Program-made: the position numbers and the translations under genes | Assembly: GCA_016284515.1 (NCBI GenBank) | Contig: JAEEOY010000101.1 | Location: 1 to 48,348, forward strand | Direction of reading: 5' to 3' | From: Kiritimatiellia bacterium | GTDB lineage: Bacteria; Verrucomicrobiota; Kiritimatiellia; RFP12; UBA1067 | DNA length: 48,348 nt | The notes under the pieces: model-generated | Told to the model about the DNA's origin: nothing | Seen by the model: only the letters and a program-made list of their open reading frames with translations | Database searches by the model: none | Part shown: in pieces, positions 36,701 to 44,481 of the stretch | Layout of the letters: each line of letters begins with the position of its first letter | How positions within the stretch are numbered: the stretch's first letter is position 1

Positions 36701-38497
36701 TAGCCGTAGCGTGCCGTTCCCCGCAATGGTCTTGGAAAGAAGAACAGAGGAACCGCCATTACGGCTGTCTCCAGTCCAACCGAATGTCGCCGTGCCGCCA
36801 CGAACAACGAAATGCCCCATCGCACGGTTTGCAAACCATTGATCATTACGTGCATGGTAATAGGAGTATGTGTTCAATGTGCCATCGCCACAAACTATTA
36901 CCACATCGAACCCAGGATTGTCGGCTGGCGCTCCGTTGCTATATGCACCTCCCTCGTCAATTCGCGTCGAGGATGCATTTGTAACAGTCGTAACCTTGCG
37001 TGTAGCGGTAATGTTGTCGATATTTGTAACCGTGGCGTAGACGGTCGTCACGCCTTCCGCAGTCTTCTGCGAAAGCGTATAGCCAACGACAGGCCCCGTG
37101 AGGAATATCGAAGTCGTGATGTCGTCCGTCGCCTCCTCGAACGTAAGCTCGGTAGTGGAGAAAAGCGCGATCTCGCCTTCGACGGCCAACTCCCCTCCCG
37201 CATCCGTCGCGGCGGTCCTTGCAGGCGTGATGTCGACGGCGATCGCGCCGTTTCTGCCGATCTTGACCGGTCCCGCGAATGAATAGCCGTTAGTAAGCGC
37301 GAGGACGCCGCTTTCGACGTATGTCAGGCCCTGGTAGTTAGCCGCTCCCTTGAGTTCTACGATTCCCTTGCCCGTGAAAGTCATGCCGCCGTCCGTTTCC
37401 GTCTCGGTCGTTTCGGGATCGTCTTCTACGCCAGAATCGAGGTTTTCATATATGGCAGTCCTGAAGTTGTAACTGTCGATCGTTCCGCCTTTTGCCCCAA
37501 CCTTAACGTAGAGCTTGTCGTTGGCGGCGATCAAGTCGTCACGCGTCTCGGATGCAACCAAGGCTCCCCCGTTGAACGTAACCGTTGTCGTCGCGCTCCC
37601 GGTATCCTTGACTATCTTCTTTGTGCGGAGCGCCCCGCCATTCAGGTTCAAATAGCAGTCCTCGCCATCTGCTGCCGACGTCTTCATGCAGTGCACCCAT
37701 CCCCTGGCAGCATCTACAACGCCATCGTTGATCTCAAGTGTTGCACTGGCGTTCTCTCCAAGATAGATGTCCTGGTTGCAGTAAAGCTCACCTCCGTTGA
37801 CAATCATCTTAGCCTCGCTGCCAAGCTGTCCATAGCAGCCGATGACAACATGGTTCGCCTTGTTTGTCACCGCACCGCTGTTGAGCGTAAACACAGCCTT
37901 GTGCGAACTGCAGTCCGAGCGCCCAACGACAAACCAGGAAGCGCACTCGATAGCGCCGCCGTCCTGAGTCCAGGTGGATTTGGTACCCGCAGAACCACTG
38001 TCCTTGTCAGCCAAATACAACTCGTTCACTTTGAGCAATCCGCCCGTCATCTTTCCGGTAAACACGCCGCCCTTGCTGCCAAAATACGCAGTACCGGATG
38101 AATGTACAGAACCTCCGTTCAGCTCGAAGTATCCGGTTCCAACGCTGTTTCTGCCCACGTATATCTTGCCACTCGAAACATCCAGCGAACCGCCGTTCTG
38201 GACATACGAGCCAATGCCGTTCGCCTCTGCGCCGACGGCGAAGTTCTTGCTGTTGCCGACCGTAATCGCCGTAGTGTTGTTGGTGACATACATCGTCTTG
38301 CCGCTGTCGCCGATGCGGAGGTCTGTGGTATATTCCTTCGACTCCTCAGTAAACGTATGCGGCGATTCCGTGAAGGTGTCGGCCGAATAGGCCGCGCCGC
38401 CGAATATTAGCGCCGAGACAAGAGGCATCTTTAGAAAAGAGCCACTGCTCAGCGTTTTCATACATTTATGGATCATTGATGCGTCACGTACCGCCAT
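33752..38497 (-). CDS. giant beta-helix (autotransporter-passenger-like) surface protein
   Basis: The product is about 1581 residues. A perfect GGAGG (38506-38510) eight bases upstream supports the ATG at 38497, giving a signal peptide with a long n-region (hydrophobic core near MPLVSALIFGGAAYSA). The remainder is Gly/Asn/Thr-rich beta-solenoid with repeated units such as SYVQNGGSLDVSSGKIYVG, YFELNGGSVHSSGTAYFG and TLEINDGVVD. It also has linker motifs of the W-G-G-x-G-x-W type (NVWYGGAEGDLSNGQNW and NHWIGGESGLWNDDGNW). No C-terminal barrel, sorting motif or catalytic domain is seen. It is similar in style to the first 930 residues of the DUF1593 fusion. As first gene of operon A it may bind polysaccharide or scaffold enzymes at the surface; this is inferred. 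Confidence 0.85.
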   Translation of the reverse strand: MAVRDASMIHKCMKTLSSGSFLKMPLVSALIFGGAAYSADTFTESPHTFTEESKEYTTDLRIGDSGKTMYVTNNTTAITVGNSKNFAVGAEANGIGSYVQNGGSLDVSSGKIYVGRNSVGTGYFELNGGSVHSSGTAYFGSKGGVFTGKMTGGLLKVNELYLADKDSGSAGTKSTWTQDGGAIECASWFVVGRSDCSSHKAVFTLNSGAVTNKANHVVIGCYGQLGSEAKMIVNGGELYCNQDIYLGENASATLEINDGVVDAARGWVHCMKTSAADGEDCYLNLNGGALRTKKIVKDTGSATTTVTFNGGALVASETRDDLIAANDKLYVKVGAKGGTIDSYNFRTAIYENLDSGVEDDPETTETETDGGMTFTGKGIVELKGAANYQGLTYVESGVLALTNGYSFAGPVKIGRNGAIAVDITPARTAATDAGGELAVEGEIALFSTTELTFEEATDDITTSIFLTGPVVGYTLSQKTAEGVTTVYATVTNIDNITATRKVTTVTNASSTRIDEGGAYSNGAPADNPGFDVVIVCGDGTLNTYSYYHARNDQWFANRAMGHFVVRGGTATFGWTGDSRNGGSSVLLSKTIAGNGTLRLVQSGIDGTTTTISNHVSIELSGVGASAGRNATTWLASVSVDGDVYATNGFVRVDAGVTFNGTVYLGNATDQSYLNADGASFNGNIVISDGVTFNCNGKTATFGEDARLVLMGGTVINSNNIAAWPKTVIENGFYVYGTAPIVNADCTVKGGKLRVSVTKDGDNETLDLGQIKVPDGVSPADVLVVTDTQYNWSFTVDQTTRIVTATQGAAKTDADANVWYGGAEGDLSNGQNWTRGVPTDTQTVKFISDAVVKRSDKATTQYWKELVIENNARVEFKSNDGNWPNYIVPADGITGNGTLVLRRCGLMAVGNSTDFTIPATITLVTCNNGGSATANDSWLNDHNATATITVNGSVTNENYFITRGKVVFNDDVTVKNGAKFEVQGQTTFNKKLVFTNGGTLALNGANTSVVFGEVAAIEVLAGTVSVPRSSLADGGSVSLSSGAGMLINMNGEDEPLVDDVAICLGVAFSGDAAKVSFSDSRAWDWTASVGQDGKLYATPKSTYQNHWIGGESGLWNDDGNWEFGTPKMTECAVFTNNATATATDNGEHKMDKLVIESGKTVRFTAPTSSNWPQLNLTEFPEGGTLEIGFGGIESYDGKELALNGNITITNDGTRDAFIKAKNGRIVINGKLTITGENTKANILGQNNMLINGEIALDTSTENRNVRITRASVDGNITGSGYIQLDSDDGDKQCSLNGDNRGFSGRIDKINNNGCILGGPNAAGTNIEWHVTGDLHLVAENAQEWKFGALNFDWTGWNVCYITKDKSITLEVGSLGQDMTFKNAYKFWGEGANTDITVTIRKVGAGKLTTGAYNYKHLIVEAGEVALEKPTAFDNKNFKNINSVSVASGATISGYPGTQADGGMYIQALTLAPGAIVKQTLVATTENEVTTYSCPVLTVTGDVNVSGVKFVLDDPSGHLISAKYDESNIEKYTILQANTVTGRPAAYVFAKIANSNWGWRAFVEDGNKVVVKPARTRMVILIR

Positions 38498-38561
38498 ACA
38501 GCAATCCTCCACTGTTGCTAGATTGTTTTATAGTTTGTCCTTCATCAGGAAGTTCACTGAT

Positions 38562-38605
38562 ATTTTACCACATTCGCCTTGTCGATTCATATTCCCCTAT
38601 TGGGG
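38562..38605 (-). promoter_or_regulatory. promoter of the beta-helix/GH97/PL11/GH2 operon with shared upstream motif
   Basis: On the minus strand CCCCAATAGGGGAAT (38591-38605) lies 23 bp upstream of a TAAAAT -10 box (38562-38567). The predicted leader is about 60 bases and carries the GGAGG of the gene. A TATAAA about 30 bases further downstream is an alternative -10 box. Confidence 0.55.
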
Positions 38606-38703
38606 CATATGACAAAATGACGAAAGCGAGGCTTTTCAGCCCCGCTCCTGAGCGACAAAACAAAAACAACTTAATCCACTGGTCCGTGGCAAAACCGCAG
38701 ACA

Positions 38704-39912
38704 TCAGAACCGATGGTCGATTCGCGCGGGGCGACCAGACCACGCAGCGCGCTGAGTCCAGTCGCGCTCCGGTTCCGTCCAGAAGGCACTGTCCGCCGGA
38801 AGGCCGAGCGGAAGGAAAACGGCGGCGCACATATAGACGCTGCCGTAGTCTATGTAGCCCTCGGCGAGCATCTGCTGCTCGCCGTTGAAGCCGACGCGCA
38901 GCCACCCGCCAGGGAGAAAGTTCTCCGGCCCAGTCTGCCGCCGCAGGACCGCAGTGAGCGCGCCCCTTACCGCGCCGGGCTTCGCAGGATGGTTTTCGGG
39001 ACCGAGCAGCGCCGCAAGGGCAAGTCCCTGAAAAGTTCCGAAGCGGTAGGTGATTGAGCGACCGAAGAGCGGATACGTTCCGTCGGGACCAATCATCCGC
39101 TCCTGTATGTCGGCGAAGCGGCGCAACCGCGCCTTCGCCTTCTTGACGTACTCCGCACCGTCCTTCATCCCGTGTCGCGCGAGTACGTTCGATACGTCCC
39201 AGATCATCGGCTGGATGACGAATGAGTTGTATCCGTCGACGGCAAAGTCTTTTCCGTCGGCGTAAAGTCCGTCGCCTACATACCACCCCTTCCGCGTCAT
39301 GAACGCGTCGATTCCGTACCTCAGGCGCTTCTCGTCGCATTCTCCCGTTGTCTCGAGGAGGAACGCTTCGATTTCCGACGCGAAAAGAAGCCAGTTCGAC
39401 TCGTACGGCTTCATCTTGCGCGTTGCCTTGAGGGAATCGACGACATTGCTCTTCACGCCGTCAGCAAGCTTGTCCCACACCATGGTGCGGCACCGCATGA
39501 GCCCCTGCGCAAGGAACGCGGCGTCGACTAGCGTCTGCCCAGGCTTTTCAAACGGCATCCGGTCCGGCGAATCCGGACGGGTGATGTTGTCGATCGCCCT
39601 GATAACGTCCTCACGCATCTTCGCCCGCAGCGAGCCTTCGCGCGTCGCGTCGTCGGGAAGCTCCAGCCACGGACCGAGCCCTGTCATGACGCGTCCGAAC
39701 GCCTCAAGTTCCGCAACTTGGTCGGTCCACGTCTTCGGACGCCTTGGCATGTTTTGGTGGAGCGTGCACGCCGCGAGATTCGTCACGACGGGATTCACGA
39801 TGCGCACCATGGTGTCGACCCAGAACTCCCTGTCGGCAGACGCGTCAGATGCGCTCGCCGTACCGTGTGCGAGAACCAAGGCAGCGCAAAGAACAATGCA
39901 GTTCGAATTCAT
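38704..39912 (-). CDS. secreted DUF2264 family protein
   Basis: The product is about 402 residues with a signal peptide ending near GTASASDA. The body is an all-alpha (alpha/alpha)6-like protein with DUF2264 features: DREFWVDTMVRIVNPVV near the N-terminus, then ESNWLLFASEIEAFLL, GWYVGDGLYADGKDFAVDGYNSF and GRSITYRFGTFQG. DUF2264 proteins resemble unsaturated-uronate hydrolases in fold and are common in plant-polysaccharide loci, but their reaction is not established. The ATG at 39912 fits the signal peptide. It starts 37 bp after the YdjY-like gene and may belong to the aminotransferase transcript. Confidence 0.8.
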   Translation of the reverse strand: MNSNCIVLCAALVLAHGTASASDASADREFWVDTMVRIVNPVVTNLAACTLHQNMPRRPKTWTDQVAELEAFGRVMTGLGPWLELPDDATREGSLRAKMREDVIRAIDNITRPDSPDRMPFEKPGQTLVDAAFLAQGLMRCRTMVWDKLADGVKSNVVDSLKATRKMKPYESNWLLFASEIEAFLLETTGECDEKRLRYGIDAFMTRKGWYVGDGLYADGKDFAVDGYNSFVIQPMIWDVSNVLARHGMKDGAEYVKKAKARLRRFADIQERMIGPDGTYPLFGRSITYRFGTFQGLALAALLGPENHPAKPGAVRGALTAVLRRQTGPENFLPGGWLRVGFNGEQQMLAEGYIDYGSVYMCAAVFLPLGLPADSAFWTEPERDWTQRAAWSGRPARIDHRF

Positions 39913-39949
39913 GGCTTCAGGAAATTGCAATCATTATCGTCCGCCGAGG

Positions 39950-40930
39950 TCACTCGCCGAAGACATACCAGTTGACTACGGACTTCGGCATGAGCGAACG
40001 GACGGCGTAGACTTCGGCGAGCTTCATGGAACGCGGCGCGTAGATGAAGCATGTTTCGATGTCCGTCCTGTCCTTCACGGACTCAAAGGTCGCCTCGGAG
40101 ACGTTGAGCTTGGGGTCCGTCGCGTCCGGATCGCTCCAGTCCTCCTTGATGACGGTGAGCTTCGGCTTGCCGTCGACGAAGCGCACTTCATACGGCTGCG
40201 TGAGCCGCTCCTTGCGGTCGCGCCAGCTCTCGCGCGGAACGAACGCACGGAAGAAGAACTGCCCTTCCTTGTATCCGTTAACCTTCGTGTCGGGCGAATC
40301 GAGCTGCGCAAGCGCGGACGCAAGCTTCGCGGCATCCGCAACCGTCATCTCGGGCGGGAAGTCGGGCGTCATGACGTGCTTGCCGCCGTTCGTGTCGCCA
40401 GGCGTCCACGAGAACTTTATCGTGCGCTTCTCGCCCTTCGGGATCTTCACGGCCGGCTGGAAGCGTCCGTACACAACGGACTGCTCCAGGGAGTCGTCGA
40501 ACTGCATGAGCGACTGCGCGCAATTGTAGAACGAAAACACGGAAAGCGGCATGTTTGTTGCAGCGGCGGCGGAACCGTCCGCCTCGCGCGTCCCGCCCGT
40601 CCACACAGGCGAACGCTTCTGCTCGTTGCGCATGTCGCGGATAAGCGTCCAGAGGTCGGGCTCGAGCGTAACCTTCGTGCCAATCGGCCAGAACTTGCAT
40701 CCCTTCGGCGATATCGGACTGCCGAGCGGAAGCCCCGCCTTGCGGAACGCCGCGTCGATGTCCGCAACGGAATCCTCGGCGACGAACATCGCCTCGTATG
40801 CGTTGTCGGAATCCGGACCGACGACGAGGAACTCCAGCGGGCAGTCAAGTCCGGGATCGGGCGACACGACGGATATCGTGACGGAATTCGTTGCGACGAC
40901 GATTGATGCGAGTAGAGGGATGATTGTCAT
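39950..40930 (-). CDS. exported protein with YdjY-like N-terminal region
   Basis: The product is 326 residues with a short signal-like N-terminus (MTIIPLLASIVVATNS). The first half (LEFLVVGPDSDNAYEAMFVA, then DIDAAFRKAGLPLGSPISPK) resembles YdjY-type domains found in extracytoplasmic proteins of planctomycetes and relatives. The second half has no family I recognise. The start ATG overlaps the aminotransferase stop (ATGA), so the two are translationally coupled. Its role next to an aminotransferase and a DUF2264 protein is unknown. Confidence 0.6.
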   Translation of the reverse strand: MTIIPLLASIVVATNSVTISVVSPDPGLDCPLEFLVVGPDSDNAYEAMFVAEDSVADIDAAFRKAGLPLGSPISPKGCKFWPIGTKVTLEPDLWTLIRDMRNEQKRSPVWTGGTREADGSAAAATNMPLSVFSFYNCAQSLMQFDDSLEQSVVYGRFQPAVKIPKGEKRTIKFSWTPGDTNGGKHVMTPDFPPEMTVADAAKLASALAQLDSPDTKVNGYKEGQFFFRAFVPRESWRDRKERLTQPYEVRFVDGKPKLTVIKEDWSDPDATDPKLNVSEATFESVKDRTDIETCFIYAPRSMKLAEVYAVRSLMPKSVVNWYVFGE

Positions 40931-42132
40931 TGGAACTTCTCCGTTGCGCGTTTAAAGCCTTCTGCGGACCTTGCGATGATCTTCTCGTCGACGGCGCAGC
41001 TCAGGCGTATGTGCCCGGCGCGTCCGAATCCCGAGCCCGGCACCGCGAGGATGCGCTCCTCGAGAAGCGCGTCGACGAACTTCGCGTCGTCCCCGCCTGG
41101 TGCCTTCGGGAAGAAGTAGAAGGCGCCCTTCGGCATGACGAACTCGATGCCCGCGTCCGTAAGGACCTTCGCCATCAGGTCGTGGCGGCGCTTGTAGATC
41201 TCAAGGTCCACCGTCGAGTCGCATATCGCAGCCGCGAGCTTCTGTCCGATCACCGGCGCGTTGACGTATCCGAGCGTCCTGTTGACGAGCGTCAGTGTCG
41301 AGACGAGCGTCCCGCCATCCTCTTCGCTGAGTTTAGGGTTGACTGCTATGTATCCGATTCGCTCGCCGGCCATCGAGAGAGTCTTCGAGAAGCTGCCGAG
41401 GACGATGGCGTAGCGGGAGAGCGGAAGCACCGCAGGCACCTCGGCGCCGTCGTACGCGAACGCGCGGTAGGGCTCGTCGGAAAGGAGGAACAGCGGACGC
41501 ATCCCCTTCTTCTCGCGCCTCGCGTTCTCGTCCTCTATCGTGCGCACGAGGGCGTCGAGCTCTTCCTTGGAGTAGATCGCACCCGTGGGGTTGTTAGGCG
41601 AGTTGATGATTATCGCCCGTGTGCGCGAGGAAATCGCCGCCGTGATGGCGGGAATGTCGAGCGAGAAGTCGTCCTTGCTCGGAACCGGCCTCAGCACGCC
41701 GCCGAAGTGTCCGCAGTAGTTGCCGTATTCGACGAAGTATGGGCTCGGGACGATCACCTCGTTGCCGCGGCTGAGCGTGGACCTGAAGAAGCACACCAGC
41801 GCGCTCGCCGCGCCGACCGTCATGATGACGTCCTTGCCCTTCAGCTCCATGCCCTGCTGGCGCGACAGATGCGCCGCGATCGCCTCGCGCACGGACGGGA
41901 TGCCGGCGTTCGGGCAGTATCCGAGCCCGAGCGGACGCATCGCCTCGTCCGCAATCCTGTGGAGCACCTCGCGCGCGGCCTCGGGCGGAGGAACGTCCGG
42001 ATTGCCGAGAGAGAAGTCGCACACGGCGTCCTCTCCGAACTGCTGCTTGAGTTCGATGCCCTTCTCGAACATCTTTCTAATGAAACTCGATTTCCCCGCC
42101 GCGGCGTGGAATGCGTCTGTTACAGTCTGCAT
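40927..42132 (-). CDS. class I/II PLP-dependent aminotransferase (aspartate-aminotransferase-like)
   Basis: The product is about 401 residues, normal for fold-type I aminotransferases. It has FSLGNPDVPPP near the N-terminus, SPNNPTGA for cofactor and substrate contacts, SDEPY, the PLP lysine in GSFSKTLSMAGERIGY, and IRLSC near the end for the substrate carboxylate Arg. It probably transfers an amino group between an amino acid and a 2-oxo acid; the exact substrate is not clear. The ATG at 42132 is chosen because upstream codons run into palindromic repeats and an extended -10 box lies just upstream. It is a cytoplasmic metabolic gene, 225 bp after transketolase, and overlaps the YdjY-like gene by four bases. 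Confidence 0.88.
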   Translation of the reverse strand: MQTVTDAFHAAAGKSSFIRKMFEKGIELKQQFGEDAVCDFSLGNPDVPPPEAAREVLHRIADEAMRPLGLGYCPNAGIPSVREAIAAHLSRQQGMELKGKDVIMTVGAASALVCFFRSTLSRGNEVIVPSPYFVEYGNYCGHFGGVLRPVPSKDDFSLDIPAITAAISSRTRAIIINSPNNPTGAIYSKEELDALVRTIEDENARREKKGMRPLFLLSDEPYRAFAYDGAEVPAVLPLSRYAIVLGSFSKTLSMAGERIGYIAVNPKLSEEDGGTLVSTLTLVNRTLGYVNAPVIGQKLAAAICDSTVDLEIYKRRHDLMAKVLTDAGIEFVMPKGAFYFFPKAPGGDDAKFVDALLEERILAVPGSGFGRAGHIRLSCAVDEKIIARSAEGFKRATEKFQ

Positions 42133-42159
42133 CTTCTTTCTATTCACCTTTCGCGCAAT

Positions 42160-42168
42160 ATTATACCA
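42160..42168 (-). promoter_or_regulatory. extended -10 promoter of the aminotransferase operon
   Basis: TGGTATAAT on the minus strand is an extended -10 element. A TTGACA lies 23 bp upstream of the hexamer, too far for a standard -35 box. The predicted leader is about 20 bases. Confidence 0.5.
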
Positions 42169-42225
42169 AAGTTTGGAGATGGCAGACGTGTCAAGACCTG
42201 CAAAAAGATTTCTGAGGCCACCCCT

Positions 42226-42244
42226 CCGCGGCACATCTGCCGCG
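42226..42244. repeat. palindromic repeat, CCGCGGCACATC family
   Basis: CCGCGGCACATCTGCCGCG is exactly the reverse complement of the copy inside the transketolase gene (43348-43366) and nearly identical to 16686-16704. Confidence 0.6.
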
Positions 42245-42249
42245 CACAT

Positions 42250-42310
42250 GGAGACGCGGCTTCCAGCCGCGTCATTCCTGGACTGTGACGCGGCAGGATG
42301 CCGCGTCTCC
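42250..42310. repeat. paired GACGCGGC inverted repeat
   Basis: Two 24-bp arms (42250-42273 and 42287-42310) are inverted copies, and each is palindromic in itself. The same arms occur in the repeat cluster near 27.4-27.5 kb. The unit lies between transketolase and the aminotransferase gene. Confidence 0.65.
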
Positions 42311-42326
42311 TTGGTTAACCCCCTGC

Positions 42327-42346
42327 GGCCGGGACAGAGCCCGGCC
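42327..42346 (-). terminator. hairpin downstream of transketolase, possible terminator
   Basis: GGCCGGGACAGAGCCCGGCC forms a perfect GC-rich stem 11 bp past the transketolase stop. No T-run follows on either side, so it may only stabilise the 3' end or be another palindromic repeat. Confidence 0.35.
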
Positions 42347-42357
42347 ATGCCGGGTAT

Positions 42358-44271
42358 TTAGAGCTCCTTGGCGAGCGCGAGCGCGTGCTCGGCCGTGAAG
42401 CCGAACTCCTGCGCGAGCACCTTGTACGGACCCGACGCGCCGAAGTGGTCGAGCGTAAGGAAGCGCGTGGTGTCCAGGTCGCGCGCAAAGCGCAGGAGTC
42501 CCTGGAACGAGCCGGCCTCGGCAAGAACGCGCTTCTTCATCGAGGCGGGAAGCACCTCGGCCTGGTACGCCGCATCCTGACGCAGGAAAAGCTCCACGCA
42601 CGGCATCGAAACGACGCGCGCGCCGCGTCCGGACGCCGCCAGCTCCTTCGCCGCGGCAAGGCACAGATGCACCTCGGAGCCCGTCGCAACGAAGAGAACC
42701 GGATCGTCCCCCTTCGCGTCGAAAAGGACGTATCCGCCCTTCGCAACCTTGTCGGGCGTCGCCTCGGGAAGTATCGGAAGATTCTGGCGCGTCGTGAGGA
42801 TGCAGCTCGGACCTTCCGTGCGCTTGAGCATCTCGACCCAGCACGCGCCCGTCTCGTTCGCGTCCGCCGGACGGTACACGTCGAGATTCGGAGTGACCCT
42901 GAGCGAGGCGATCTGCTCAACGGGCTCGTGCGTAGGACCATCCTCGCCGACGTAGAAGCTGTCGTGCGAGAAGACGAACATCGACGGAAGCCCCATGAGC
43001 GACGCAAGACGGATCGCAGGCTTGCAGTAGTCGCTGAACACGAAGAACGTCGCGCCGAACGGACGAAGCCCGCCGTATGCCGCCATGCCGTTGACGATCG
43101 AGGTCATCGCGAGCTCGCGGATTCCGAAATGGATGTTGCGTCCAGAGAAGTCCTCGGCAGATATCCAGCCGTACTTCTTGAGTCCGGTCTTGTTCGACGG
43201 CTCGAGGTCCGCACTGCCTCCGACGAGCTCGGGGCAACCCTCGGCGAGCGCGTTCATCACGGTTCCGCACGCGGCGCGCGTAGCGACCGCCTTCGCCGGA
43301 TCGAACGCGGGGAGAAGCGCCGTGAGCTTCGCAGCGTCGATCGCCGGCGCGGCAGATGTGCCGCGGTCCTTCGCGTCTTCGGCCACCTCGGCCGCGCGAC
43401 GGGCGAACATCGCGTACGCCTCCTCCGGAACGTCGAACGACTTCTCCGGATCGTACCCAAGCGCCTTCTTCGTCGCCGCGAGTTCCTCCGCCCCGAGCGG
43501 CGCGCCGTGCACTCCGGCCGTGTCGTGCTTCGTCGGAGCGCCGTTGCCGATGTGCGTATGGGAGATGACGAGGACGGGCGCGCCGGATTCCGCGACCGCC
43601 GCATCAAATGCGCCGCGGATCGAGTCGAAGTCGTGTCCGTCGCACTCGAAGACCTTCCATCCATACGACTCGAAGCGCTTCTTCGTGTCGTCCTTCATCG
43701 CGAGCGTTGCGTGTCCCTCGATCGTGATGTCGTTCGAGTCGTAGACAACCGTGAGCCCGCCGAGCTTGAGTGTTCCCGCAAAGGAGCACGCCTCGTGCGA
43801 AATGCCCTCCTCCATGTCTCCGTCGCCGCAGAGGACCCAGGTGCGGTTCCTGGCGGACTTCATCTTCGCCGCAAGCGCAAGGCCGACGCCCATCGCGAGG
43901 CCCTGTCCGAGCGGACCCGTCGTCACCTCGATGCCGCGGATGAGCTCGCGCTCAGGATGCCCAGCAGTGCGGGAGCCAAACTGACGGAAGTTCTTCACCT
44001 CGTCGAGGGAGAGCCCGTCCATTCCGGAAAGATGGAAAAGCGAGTACACGAGCGGCGAGCAGTGTCCGCCGGAAAACACAAGCCTGTCGCGTCCCTCCCA
44101 TAGCGGCTCGGCCGGATTCACCTTCAAATACTCAAGCCAGAGCGTCGCCGCGACGTCCGCCTGACCCATCGCGCCGCCCGGATGCCCCGAGTTCGCCTTC
44201 TCTACCATGTCAGCGACGAGGACGCGAATCGCGTTTGCCGCAACCTTCAGCTCATCATTCTTGAATTTCAT
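42358..44271 (-). CDS. tkt: transketolase
   Basis: The product is 637 residues, near the usual 630-680. It moves two-carbon ketol units between sugar phosphates in the pentose phosphate pathway, with thiamine diphosphate and a divalent metal. Visible motifs: KANSGHPGGAMG at the N-terminus, TGPLGQGLAMGVG, the cofactor motif GDGDMEEGISHE, and in the second domain DLEPSNKT, FGIREL, and SHDSFYVGEDGPTHEPVEQ. The linker between the first two domains contains RGTSAAP, encoded by a palindromic repeat (43348-43366). AAAGGG lies about ten bases before the ATG. It would feed pentoses released by the neighbouring hydrolases into central metabolism, and is divergent from the regulator gene. Confidence 0.95.
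   Translation of the reverse strand: MKFKNDELKVAANAIRVLVADMVEKANSGHPGGAMGQADVAATLWLEYLKVNPAEPLWEGRDRLVFSGGHCSPLVYSLFHLSGMDGLSLDEVKNFRQFGSRTAGHPERELIRGIEVTTGPLGQGLAMGVGLALAAKMKSARNRTWVLCGDGDMEEGISHEACSFAGTLKLGGLTVVYDSNDITIEGHATLAMKDDTKKRFESYGWKVFECDGHDFDSIRGAFDAAVAESGAPVLVISHTHIGNGAPTKHDTAGVHGAPLGAEELAATKKALGYDPEKSFDVPEEAYAMFARRAAEVAEDAKDRGTSAAPAIDAAKLTALLPAFDPAKAVATRAACGTVMNALAEGCPELVGGSADLEPSNKTGLKKYGWISAEDFSGRNIHFGIRELAMTSIVNGMAAYGGLRPFGATFFVFSDYCKPAIRLASLMGLPSMFVFSHDSFYVGEDGPTHEPVEQIASLRVTPNLDVYRPADANETGACWVEMLKRTEGPSCILTTRQNLPILPEATPDKVAKGGYVLFDAKGDDPVLFVATGSEVHLCLAAAKELAASGRGARVVSMPCVELFLRQDAAYQAEVLPASMKKRVLAEAGSFQGLLRFARDLDTTRFLTLDHFGASGPYKVLAQEFGFTAEHALALAKEL
43348..43366. repeat. in-frame palindromic repeat inside transketolase
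   Basis: CGCGGCAGATGTGCCGCGG is the reverse complement of the intergenic copy at 42226-42244. It lies in the linker between the first and second transketolase domains and keeps the frame. Confidence 0.5.
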
Positions 44272-44307
44272 GTAATGTGCCCTTTTTGTGCCTATGGGAA
44301 AAATTCT

Positions 44308-44316
44308 ATCATATCA
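44308..44316 (-). promoter_or_regulatory. extended -10 promoter candidate for transketolase
   Basis: TGATATGAT on the minus strand resembles an extended -10 element. The predicted leader of about 30 bases contains the AAAGGG before the transketolase ATG. No clear -35 box. Confidence 0.4.
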
Positions 44317-44442
44317 GCTCTTCGGCAATCAATGCGGAAGTGTTATAATGTTCACAACTAAATATTGCACGATAGACAACGCAAAGGAAATCGCCCAGCA
44401 TCCCATTTGAAAAAATCCGCATCCTGTTTGTTAAGTTTCGCA

Positions 44443-44472
44443 TTGCGGGCGAGGAAGTCGTTTTGATATAAT
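44443..44472 (+). promoter_or_regulatory. promoter of the XylR-type regulator, possibly giving a leaderless mRNA
   Basis: TTGCGG (44443-44448) and TATAAT (44467-44472) are separated by 18 bp, and the -10 box is extended (TGATATAAT). The ATG follows only nine bases after the -10 box, and an in-frame TGA at 44464 excludes an earlier start. Confidence 0.6.
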
Positions 44473-44481
44473 ACCACGCCA

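Noticed and set aside
33752-38497. Short recurring blocks that might suggest a CRISPR array or tandem DNA repeats
   Set aside because: The repeats are degenerate at DNA level and follow beta-solenoid protein repeats in frame; there are no regular spacers.
31731-38497. PEP-CTERM, LPXTG or autotransporter barrel at the C-termini of the surface proteins
   Set aside because: The beta-helix protein ends KPARTRMVILIR and the others end in soluble domains; none has the needed motif plus hydrophobic tail or terminal aromatic barrel strand.
42189-42194. TTGACA as a -35 box for the aminotransferase promoter
   Set aside because: The spacing to TATAAT is 23 bp, too long for a standard promoter; the extended -10 explains the site better.
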